A stretch of DNA of 11,386 bases, from the NCBI GenBank assembly GCA_945872035.1, contig CAMBYA010000043.1, positions 1-11,386 on the forward strand. The letters are read 5' to 3'. Below are positions 5,695-11,386 of the stretch, piece by piece. Each line of letters opens with the position of its first letter. Positions within the stretch are counted from its first letter, which is position 1. Origin of the DNA: Rhizobium sp. Q54 (GTDB taxonomy: Bacteria > Pseudomonadota > Alphaproteobacteria > SMXS01). The notes below the pieces were generated by a model that saw only the letters and a program-made list of their open reading frames with translations, was not told the origin of the DNA and searched no databases. A program made the position numbers and the translations under genes.

Positions 5695-7965
5695 ATGCCC
5701 GTATCGCCGCTCAATCCCGCTGGCCCCAGACTGCTGCTGAGGCGCATGCGCGAGGTCATGGCCTCGCCGCAGCCGCCGCAGCAGAAGCTGGACCAGATGG
5801 TGCGGGTGATCGCCAACAACATGGTCGCCGAGGTGTGCTCCATCTACCTGGTGCGCGCCGGCGATATCCTGGAGCTGTTCGCCACGGTCGGCCTGAACCC
5901 GGAAGCCGTCCACAAGACCAATTTGCGTGTCGGCGAAGGCCTGATCGGCGAGATCGCTGCGCGCGGCGCGCCGCTCAACCTGGCCGATGCCCAGTCCCAC
6001 GCGAATTTCGCCTACCGGCCGGAGACGGGCGAGGACATCTACCATTCACTGATGGGTGTGCCGGTCATCCGCGCCGGCCGCGTGCTCGGCGTGCTCGCGG
6101 TGCAGAATGTCACCCAGCGCCTCTACACCGAGGAAGAAACCGAGGCGCTGCAGACCGTCGCCATGGTGCTGGCCGAGCTGGTCGGCTCTGGCGAACTGAT
6201 CGATCCCAGCGAAGTCCACGAAGGCACCTTCGCCCAGGGTCATCCGCCGAAGATCGACGGCATCGCGCTGGCCGAGGGCATCGCCATCGGCCAGGTGGTT
6301 CTCCACGAGCCTCGTGTTCAGGTCACCCACCTGATCGCCGAGGATGAAACCGTCGAGCACGAGCGGCTCGACGAGGCGCTGCGCAGCCTGCGTTCGTCGC
6401 TCGACAACCTGCTGGAGACGTCGGATCTCGGCATCGAGGGCGATCATTTCGACGTGCTCGAGACCTACCGCATGTTCGCCAATGACCGCGGCTGGATCGA
6501 GAAGATCCGCGACGCCATCCGCGGCGGCCTGACCGCCGAGGCGGCTGTCCAGCGCGTCCAGGTGGACAACCGGGTCCGCATGGCCAAGATCACCGACCTT
6601 TACCTGCGCGAGCGGCTGTCCGACCTGGACGACCTGGCCAACCGGCTGATCCGCCACCTGATGGGCCTTGAACAGGGCGTGGTTGCCGAACTGTACGACC
6701 AGACCATCGTCGTCGCGCGCAACCTGGGTCCGACCGAGCTGCTCGACTACGACCGATCCAAGCTGCGCGGCCTGATCCTGGCCGAGGGTACGCCCAGCTC
6801 GCATGTGGCGATCATCGCCAAGGCGCTGGGCATTCCCGTGATCGGCCAGATCGAAGGCATCGTCGGCCTCGTCGATCCGGGCGACCAGATCATCATCGAC
6901 GCCATGACCGAGCAGGTGTTCCTGCTGCCGACCCAGGACGTCATCGACGTCTATGAGGAGGCGATCGCGGTGCGAGAGCAGCGCCGCGCCGCCTACGCCC
7001 AGCACCGCGACCTGCCGGCGATCACCAAAGACGGCGTCGAAATGGGCCTGCACATCAATGCCGGCCTGCTGGTCGACCTGCCGCATCTCGACGACACCGG
7101 CGCCCACGGCATCGGCCTGTTCCGCACCGAATTTCAGTTCATGGTCGGCTCGACCTTCCCGCGCCATGACGCGCAGCGCGAGTTGTACAGCCGGGTGCTG
7201 GACGCGGCCGGCGACAAGCCAGTGATCTTCCGCACCCTCGACATCGGCAGCGACAAGGTCGTGCCGTTCCTGGAGCGGCCGAAGGAGGAGAACCCGGCAC
7301 TGGGCTGGCGCGCGATTCGCATGGGCCTCGACCGGCCGGCGCTGCTGCGATACCAGTTGCGCGCGCTGCTCGCCGCCACGGCAGGACGCGAGCTGCGGGT
7401 GATGTTCCCGCTGGTCAGCGACGTATCCGAATTCCTCGCCGCCCGATCGATCCTGGACCGGGAAATGGGCCGTCATCGTCGGCTCAAGCACACGCCGCCG
7501 TCGCGGCTGTTGGTCGGCACCATGCTTGAGGTGCCGGCTCTCGCCTGGCAGCTCGATGCGCTGATTCCGCATGTGGATTTCGTGTCCATCGGCAGCAACG
7601 ACCTGATGCAGTACCTGTTCGCCGCCGACCGGGGCAATTCCATGCTGACCGACCGCTACGACCTGCTGTCGCCAGGGGCGCTGTCGTTCCTCGCCATGAT
7701 CATCAACAAGCTGACCGAAGGCGGCGTCAGCGTCTCGCTCTGCGGCGAGGCGGCCGGCAAGCCGGTCGAGGCCATGGCGCTGATCGGGCTGGGTCTGCGC
7801 AACCTGTCGATGACCCCGGCGTCCGTCGGTCCGGTCAAGGAAATGATCCGCAGCCTCGACGCCGGCAAGCTGCGCGCCTACCTGCTGACCCTGCTGCAAC
7901 TGCCCGATCACAGCTTGCGCAGCAAGTTGACCAACTTCGCGCGCGATCATGGCGTGGAATTGTAA
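5695..7965 (+). CDS. ptsP: Phosphoenolpyruvate-protein phosphotransferase PtsP (EI-Ntr)
   Basis: PtsP takes phosphate from PEP and passes it to NPr and then EIIA-Ntr, a regulatory rather than sugar-transporting relay. At 756 residues it has the full three-part build. The N-terminal GAF sensor domain (about 15-165) includes NNMVAEVCSIYLV and LRVGEGLIGEIAARGAPLNL. An enzyme I N-domain lies at about 185-345. The phosphohistidine domain carries H370 in GTPSSHVAIIAKALGIPVIG. The C-terminal PEP-binding barrel has R477 in GIGLFRTEFQFM, LDIGSDKVVPF, EENPALGWRAIRMGLDRP, FVSIGSNDLMQYLFAADR and the active-site C683 in SLCGEAAGKP. The GAF domain of related proteins senses glutamine, tying nitrogen status to phosphorylation. 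It starts 2 bases after the flavoprotein stop, at the end of the lysC operon. No key residue is missing. Confidence 0.97.
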   Translation: MPVSPLNPAGPRLLLRRMREVMASPQPPQQKLDQMVRVIANNMVAEVCSIYLVRAGDILELFATVGLNPEAVHKTNLRVGEGLIGEIAARGAPLNLADAQSHANFAYRPETGEDIYHSLMGVPVIRAGRVLGVLAVQNVTQRLYTEEETEALQTVAMVLAELVGSGELIDPSEVHEGTFAQGHPPKIDGIALAEGIAIGQVVLHEPRVQVTHLIAEDETVEHERLDEALRSLRSSLDNLLETSDLGIEGDHFDVLETYRMFANDRGWIEKIRDAIRGGLTAEAAVQRVQVDNRVRMAKITDLYLRERLSDLDDLANRLIRHLMGLEQGVVAELYDQTIVVARNLGPTELLDYDRSKLRGLILAEGTPSSHVAIIAKALGIPVIGQIEGIVGLVDPGDQIIIDAMTEQVFLLPTQDVIDVYEEAIAVREQRRAAYAQHRDLPAITKDGVEMGLHINAGLLVDLPHLDDTGAHGIGLFRTEFQFMVGSTFPRHDAQRELYSRVLDAAGDKPVIFRTLDIGSDKVVPFLERPKEENPALGWRAIRMGLDRPALLRYQLRALLAATAGRELRVMFPLVSDVSEFLAARSILDREMGRHRRLKHTPPSRLLVGTMLEVPALAWQLDALIPHVDFVSIGSNDLMQYLFAADRGNSMLTDRYDLLSPGALSFLAMIINKLTEGGVSVSLCGEAAGKPVEAMALIGLGLRNLSMTPASVGPVKEMIRSLDAGKLRAYLLTLLQLPDHSLRSKLTNFARDHGVEL

Positions 7966-7983
7966 GTTCCTGCACCTAGGTCG

Positions 7984-8012
7984 TTGAATCCCCTTACGGG
8001 ACTCGATACCCT
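7984..8012 (+). promoter_or_regulatory. Weak promoter-like pair between ptsP and the RodZ-like gene
   Basis: TTGAAT (7984-7989), a 17-base spacer and TACCCT (8007-8012) give a weak sigma70-like arrangement in the 47-base gap after ptsP. If it is used, transcription would begin around 8019, inside the longest version of the reading frame. That would favour a later GTG start (8064 or 8079) for the next gene. Two GANTC sites (7986-7990 and 8000-8004) fall inside the same element. The -10 match is only 3 of 6, so this is tentative. Confidence 0.18.
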
Positions 8013-8696
8013 TTGGCCCAACGAATCTTCTTGACTGTGATTTCCCGGAAACAGCGCGAACAAGTGGATACACGCTCGGTGCTCAATCTGAAACGGTTCG
8101 CCTCGAAAGCTGGGGCAGAGCCGGAAATCGAGGTCGAAGAGTCGGGGCGGGGGCTCCTGATCATCGATGAGAACGGCGACGCCCTGCCGGCTGTTCGACT
8201 ACCCCGCAGCAATGTGGTCTCCATCAAGGGCCGCACGCCCGGCGCCATGGACGCGGCGGTCGAGTTGGGCGAGCGCCTGCGCCGCAGCCGCGAGGCGCGC
8301 GGCCTGACCATCGAAGACGTGGCCGACGTGCTGAAATTCCGGGCCGACTACGTCGAGGCGCTGGAGTACGGCGAGATCAAGGAACTGCCCGCGACCTACG
8401 CCATCGGCTTCCTGCGGTCCTATGCCGAGTTCCTCGGCGGCTCCGCGCTCGGCATCGACATTCCCGCCGTCGTTGCCCAGGTGAAGCACGCCTACGAGAA
8501 CCCGCGCCATCGCGGCGGCATGTGGAGCGCGGCGCAGGAAAACGCCATGCCCAAGCTGTCGCTGTTGATCGTCGCCGCGCTGCTCGCGCTCGGCATTTGC
8601 GTCGCCTGGGAGTTGTCGCAGGACCCCTCCTTCGGCAAGGCAGAGGCGCCGGCGACCTACCAGGGCCAGTTGTCGACGATCACCCGGGAACAGTAG
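8013..8696 (+). CDS. RodZ-like HTH and single-pass membrane protein, short C-terminus
   Basis: A 227-residue protein from the TTG at 8013. A cytoplasmic Cro/CI-type helix-turn-helix lies at about 84-143 (AVELGERLRRSREARGLTIE, then VADVLKFRADYVEALEYGEI and ATYAIGFLRSYAEFLGG), the RodZ-type HTH. One hydrophobic segment follows at about 181-200 (KLSLLIVAALLALGICVAWE). RodZ links MreB to the cell-wall elongation machinery. Position just upstream of ispG and hisS matches the classic rodZ-ispG-hisS order. Oddities: only about 27 residues follow the membrane segment, so the periplasmic beta domain (DUF4115) typical of RodZ is absent, and no continuation is visible in the other frames. The start is uncertain: TTG 8013 has no clear ribosome-binding site, and GTG codons at 8037, 8064 and 8079 are alternatives. 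The region before the HTH (VEESGRGLLIIDENGDALPA) is unfamiliar to me. Confidence 0.78.
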   Translation: MAQRIFLTVISRKQREQVDTRSVLNLKRFASKAGAEPEIEVEESGRGLLIIDENGDALPAVRLPRSNVVSIKGRTPGAMDAAVELGERLRRSREARGLTIEDVADVLKFRADYVEALEYGEIKELPATYAIGFLRSYAEFLGGSALGIDIPAVVAQVKHAYENPRHRGGMWSAAQENAMPKLSLLIVAALLALGICVAWELSQDPSFGKAEAPATYQGQLSTITREQ

Positions 8697-8738
8697 ACTT
8701 CTACCGGGATCGTCCCAACTGTCAGGCTGACAACATGG

Positions 8739-8759
8739 GGGGCTTGGGGTATAAGCCCC
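8739..8759 (+). terminator. Hairpin between the RodZ-like gene and ispG, possible terminator or leader structure
   Basis: GGGGCTT (8739-8745) and AAGCCCC (8753-8759) form a perfect 7-bp stem around a 7-base loop. No T-run follows, so it is not a classical intrinsic terminator. It sits 28 bases before the ispG ATG in a 91-base gap and could equally be an mRNA processing or leader structure of ispG. The structure is seen directly; the role is inference. Confidence 0.3.
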
Positions 8760-8787
8760 GCCAACTGCCACGGGATCGCTGATCAAC

Positions 8788-9915
8788 ATGACCGTCCGCG
8801 CCTACAGACACATCGAACGCCGCAAGTCGCGCCAGATTCACGTCGGCAACGTGCCGATCGGCGGCGACGCGCCCATCGCCGTCCAGTCGATGACCAACAC
8901 CCGCACCACCGACATCAAGGGCACCATCGAGCAGGTGCTTGGCCTGGAAAAGGCCGGTGCCGACATCGTGCGCATCTCCTGCCCCGACGAGGAATCGACG
9001 GCGGCGCTCAGGCACATCATCAAGGAAGTGAACGTCCCGATCGTCGCGGACATCCATTTCCACTACAAGCGCGCCATCGAGGCTGCCGAAGCGGGCGCGT
9101 CGTGCCTGCGCATCAATCCGGGCAACATCGGTTCCATGGACCGGGTCCGGGAAGTGGTCAGGGCCGCCAAGGACCACAACTGCTCCATGCGCATCGGCGT
9201 CAACGCCGGCTCGCTGGAACGGGAGCTCCTGGAGCGCTATGGCGAGCCGTGTCCCGAGGCAATGGTGGAAAGCGCCCTGAACCACGCCAAGGTTCTGGAG
9301 GACGCCGACTTCCGCGAGTTCAAGATCTCGGTCAAGGCGTCGGATGTATTTCTCGCCGTCGCCGCCTACCAGGGCCTGGCCGAGGCCTGCGACTATCCGC
9401 TGCATCTCGGCATCACCGAGGCCGGCGGCCTGATGACGGGCACCGTCAAGTCGTCCGTCGGCATGGGCATGCTTCTGTGGGCCGGCATCGGCGACACCAT
9501 CCGCGTCTCGCTCTCGGCCGAGCCGGTCGAGGAGGTCAAGGTCGGCTTCGAGATTCTGAAGAGCCTGGGCCTGCGCCACCGCGGCGTGTCGATCATCTCA
9601 TGCCCTTCCTGCGCGCGCCAGGCGTTCCAGGTGATCAAGACCGTCGAGACGCTCGAGAAGCGGCTTGCCCATATCGACACGCACATGACCCTGTCGATCA
9701 TCGGCTGCGTCGTCAACGGCCCGGGCGAGGCCCGCGAGACCGATATCGGTTTGACCGGCGGCGGCAACGGCAACCACATGATCTATCTGTCGGGCGTCAC
9801 CGACCACAAGATCGACGACGAGAACATGGTCGAGCATATCGTCGGCCTGGTCGAGAAGAAGGCGGCCCAGCTCAAGATCGAGCGCGCCGCCGCGGCCCTC
9901 GCCGAGGCCTCCTAG
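8788..9915 (+). CDS. ispG: 4-hydroxy-3-methylbut-2-en-1-yl diphosphate synthase IspG (GcpE)
   Basis: IspG converts 2-C-methyl-D-erythritol 2,4-cyclodiphosphate to HMBPP, the penultimate step of the MEP isoprenoid pathway, using a [4Fe-4S] cluster. The 375-residue protein is the short bacterial form without the extra plant-type domain. An N-terminal TIM barrel begins with [20 protein letters not shown] (19-38) and contains [13 protein letters not shown] and LRINPGNIG. The C-terminal cluster domain supplies C272 and C275 (SCPSCAR) and C307 and E314 ([10 protein letters not shown]), the same four ligands as E. coli C270, C273, C305 and E312. All key residues are intact. It lies between the RodZ-like gene and hisS as in many proteobacteria; hisS begins 23 bases after the stop. 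No strong ribosome-binding site is seen. The enzyme needs reduced flavodoxin or ferredoxin, neither of which is encoded here. Confidence 0.97.
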   Translation: MTVRAYRHIERRKSRQIHVGNVPIGGDAPIAVQSMTNTRTTDIKGTIEQVLGLEKAGADIVRISCPDEESTAALRHIIKEVNVPIVADIHFHYKRAIEAAEAGASCLRINPGNIGSMDRVREVVRAAKDHNCSMRIGVNAGSLERELLERYGEPCPEAMVESALNHAKVLEDADFREFKISVKASDVFLAVAAYQGLAEACDYPLHLGITEAGGLMTGTVKSSVGMGMLLWAGIGDTIRVSLSAEPVEEVKVGFEILKSLGLRHRGVSIISCPSCARQAFQVIKTVETLEKRLAHIDTHMTLSIIGCVVNGPGEARETDIGLTGGGNGNHMIYLSGVTDHKIDDENMVEHIVGLVEKKAAQLKIERAAAALAEAS

Positions 9916-9926
9916 CCAACCTTACC

Positions 9927-9930
9927 GGAG
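9927..9930 (+). promoter_or_regulatory. Ribosome-binding site deciding the GTG start of hisS
   Basis: GGAG lies 8 bases before the GTG at 9939-9941. That GTG gives the expected HisRS N-terminus ((M)AKLQPVRGTHDLLP). Longer readings of the frame run back through ispG sequence and are not credible. Confidence 0.6.
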
Positions 9931-9938
9931 CCCCCGAA

Positions 9939-11180
9939 GTGGCAAAGCTGCAACCCGTCCGCGGGACCCATGACCTGTTGCCTGACGAGGCGCGCAAGCA
10001 CCAGCACGTCATCGCCACGTTCCGCGACCTGGCCGAACGCTATGGCTATGGCCAGATCGACACGCCGATCTTCGAGTTCACGGAGGTGTTCGACCGCTCG
10101 CTGGGCGAGACCACCGATGTGGTCACCAAGGAGATGTACACCTTCCAGGACCGGGGCGGCGACAGCCTGTCGCTGCGGCCCGAGCCGACCGCCGGCATCG
10201 CCCGCGCCTTCATCTCGGGCGGCCTGGCGCAGCACCTGCCGCTGAAGTTCTATGCCTACGGTCCCATGTTCCGCCACGAGCGCCCGCAGAAAGGCCGGCT
10301 GCGCCAGTTCCACCAGCTCGACATCGAGGTGCTGGGCGTCCCGGAGCCCCAGGCCGACATCGAGGTGATCGCGCTGGGCGCTCACCTTCTTGAAGTCCTC
10401 GGCGTGCGCCAGAAGGTGACGCTGGAGCTGAACACGCTGGGCGACACCGAAAGCCGCACCGCCTACCGCGACGTGCTGGTTGGATATTTCTCGGGCCACG
10501 AGGCGAACCTCAGCGAAGACAGCCGCATGCGGCTCAAGCGCAACCCGCTGCGCATCCTCGATTCCAAGGACGAGGGCGACCGCAGGATCATCGCGGATGC
10601 GCCGCAGATGGGTGACTACCTCAACCAGGTGTCGAAGGATTTCTTCCAGAAGGTGAAGGACGGGCTCGACGCACTGGGCCAGACCTACACGGTCAACGAC
10701 CGGCTGGTGCGCGGCTTCGACTATTACACCCACACCGCGTTCGAGTTCACCACGACCCTGCTGGGCGCTCAGAGCGCCGTCATCGGCGGCGGTCGCTATG
10801 ACCACCTGATCGAGTATATGGGCGGACCGTCGACCGCCGGCATCGGCTGGGGCTGCGGCATCGAACGGCTGGTCATGCTGCTCGACGAGCCGCCGGCGCC
10901 GGAGCGTCCTGTCGCGGTCATCCCGGTGGGTGCCGACGGCGAGGCCGAGGCGCTGGTGCTGACCCAGCAGCTCCGGCGTGCCGGCGTGAAGGCCGATCTG
11001 GCGTTCCGCGGCAATGTGGGCAAGCGCATGAAGCAGGCGAACAAGGTGAGCGCGCGGATCGCTGTGCTGGTCGGCGGCGACGAGATGGCGCGCGGCGTCG
11101 TCGCGGTGCGCGACCTGGACACGGGCGAGCAGACCGAGGTGGCCCGGGAAAAGGTCGTCGCCCATCTGGGCGGTAACTGA
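9939..11180 (+). CDS. hisS: Histidyl-tRNA synthetase
   Basis: HisRS is a class II synthetase that charges tRNA-His. It has 413 residues from the GTG at 9939, near the usual length of about 420. Landmarks in order: LQPVRGTHDLLPDEARKHQH (4-23); the histidine-pocket region around SLRPEPTAGIARAF (78-91); motif 2, MFRHERPQKGRLRQFHQLDI (110-129); the HisA-type signature LVRGFDYYTHTAFEF (256-270), where many bacteria have LVRGLDYY; and motif 3, STAGIGWGCGIERLVML (298-314). An anticodon-binding domain follows from about 323 (RPVAVIPVG to the C-terminus). It follows ispG by 23 bases and its stop overlaps the prfA start by one base (TGATG), so it is likely cotranscribed with both. The motif 2 loop is of the ordinary bacterial kind, which bears on the lineage of the host. 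Confidence 0.97.
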   Translation: MAKLQPVRGTHDLLPDEARKHQHVIATFRDLAERYGYGQIDTPIFEFTEVFDRSLGETTDVVTKEMYTFQDRGGDSLSLRPEPTAGIARAFISGGLAQHLPLKFYAYGPMFRHERPQKGRLRQFHQLDIEVLGVPEPQADIEVIALGAHLLEVLGVRQKVTLELNTLGDTESRTAYRDVLVGYFSGHEANLSEDSRMRLKRNPLRILDSKDEGDRRIIADAPQMGDYLNQVSKDFFQKVKDGLDALGQTYTVNDRLVRGFDYYTHTAFEFTTTLLGAQSAVIGGGRYDHLIEYMGGPSTAGIGWGCGIERLVMLLDEPPAPERPVAVIPVGADGEAEALVLTQQLRRAGVKADLAFRGNVGKRMKQANKVSARIAVLVGGDEMARGVVAVRDLDTGEQTEVAREKVVAHLGGN

Positions 11181-11386
11181 TGGCAGGGTTTTCCCAGGAG
11201 CGGGTCAAGCAACTCATCGACCGCTTCGAGGGCATCGAGGCACAGATGGCCGACGCCGCCAACCTGTCGGGCGAAGCCTATGCCAAGCTGTCGCGCGAGT
11301 ATTCGGAACTGACGGAGGTTGTGGTCGGCGCACGCGAGCTGCGCCGTATCCGTCAGGAAATCGAGGCCCTGGCCGAGATGGCGAAG
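11180..11386 (+). CDS. prfA: Peptide chain release factor 1 (RF1), N-terminal 69 residues only
   Basis: Partial gene running off the right edge. The 69 visible codons encode the start of the RF1 N-terminal helical domain: FSQERVKQLIDRFEGIEAQM, then EAYAKLSREYSELTEVV, which matches the 'KLSKEY.EL.PVV' signature of bacterial RF1, and a charged helix RELRRIRQEIEALAEMAK. RF1 reads UAA and UAG stop codons and releases the finished peptide. The PxT anticodon-like motif and the catalytic GGQ motif lie beyond the window, so RF1 rather than RF2 rests on the N-terminal pattern and the hisS-prfA context. The ATG overlaps the hisS stop by one base (TGATG), and there is no strong separate ribosome-binding site, which suggests coupled translation. 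Confidence 0.88.
   Translation, partial: MAGFSQERVKQLIDRFEGIEAQMADAANLSGEAYAKLSREYSELTEVVVGARELRRIRQEIEALAEMAK

Noticed and set aside
7974..7981. ACCTAGGT palindrome after ptsP
   Set aside because: An 8-bp palindrome is expected many times by chance in a window this size, and it has no stem extension or T-run to make a terminator.
6046..8073. A 675-codon open frame on the minus strand opposite ptsP
   Set aside because: It lies wholly antisense to a gene with a complete set of EI-Ntr motifs. Its composition (rich in Gln, Val, Asp, Gly, Arg) is what the complement of GC-rich alphaproteobacterial codons gives, and no domain is recognisable.
9102..9938. Long in-frame extension upstream of hisS overlapping ispG
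   Set aside because: It is the +1 frame of ispG and reads as Arg/Gly/Pro-rich noise. The GTG at 9939 with GGAG 8 bases upstream gives the conserved HisRS N-terminus.
9912..11165. A 417-codon minus-strand open frame opposite hisS
   Set aside because: Antisense shadow of hisS, which carries every class II synthetase motif expected. The shadow has no recognisable family features.
1..11386. tRNA, rRNA, CRISPR, insertion sequence, prophage or integration signatures
   Set aside because: None was seen on either strand. Coding genes account for nearly all bases and the gaps are too short or lack the needed structures.

Overview
The window is GC-rich chromosomal DNA, densely packed with housekeeping genes. 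Gene content and order point to an alphaproteobacterium: a glutaredoxin / Nit1-type amidase / DUF1178 / ubiG block, a divergent lysC leading into ptsP, then a RodZ-like gene, ispG, hisS and prfA. The hisS product keeps the ordinary bacterial motif 2 (FRHERPQKGRLRQFHQ), which fits Rhodospirillales-like lineages better than the Rhizobiales/Rhodobacterales/Caulobacterales group. No species can be named from this sequence alone.

Layout. Positions 2-951 (+): the 3' end of a glutaredoxin gene (grxC), overlapping by one base a Nit1-type carbon-nitrogen hydrolase, probably a deaminated-glutathione amidase. Positions 978-1507 (+): a two-gene ParD/ParE-type toxin-antitoxin cassette with a 4-base GTGA overlap. 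It is clearly less GC-rich than its surroundings. Positions 1508-2038 (-): a small class I SAM methyltransferase whose stop codon directly abuts the toxin stop. Positions 2039-2144: a divergent intergenic region with a 12-bp perfect palindrome. Positions 2145-2567 (+): a DUF1178 zinc-ribbon protein. Positions 2564-3313 (-): ubiG, ending tail to tail with DUF1178 on a shared CTAG and starting at TTG. Positions 3314-3450: the divergent ubiG/lysC promoter region. Positions 3451-7965 (+): lysC, a nitronate-monooxygenase-like flavoprotein and ptsP, separated by only 4 and 2 bases and so probably one operon. Positions 8013-8696 (+): a RodZ-like HTH/transmembrane protein with an unusually short C-terminal tail. 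Positions 8788-11386 (+): ispG, hisS and the first 69 codons of prfA.

How the genes fit together. grxC plus the Nit1 homologue suggests glutathione redox chemistry and repair. UbiG methylates ubiquinone intermediates. LysC commits aspartate to the Lys/Thr/Met family, and PtsP is the sensor/enzyme I of the nitrogen phosphotransferase system. IspG makes the isoprenoid precursor HMBPP, which also supplies the ubiquinone side chain. HisRS and RF1 serve translation. The 978-1507 cassette is the only clearly accessory element.

No RNA gene, CRISPR array, insertion sequence, attachment site or replication origin was seen. No stretch longer than about 140 bases lacks a gene. I do not see a convincing undescribed system here. 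The points most worth a second look are the inserted ParDE-like cassette with its short antitoxin, the short RodZ, and a few intergenic structures.
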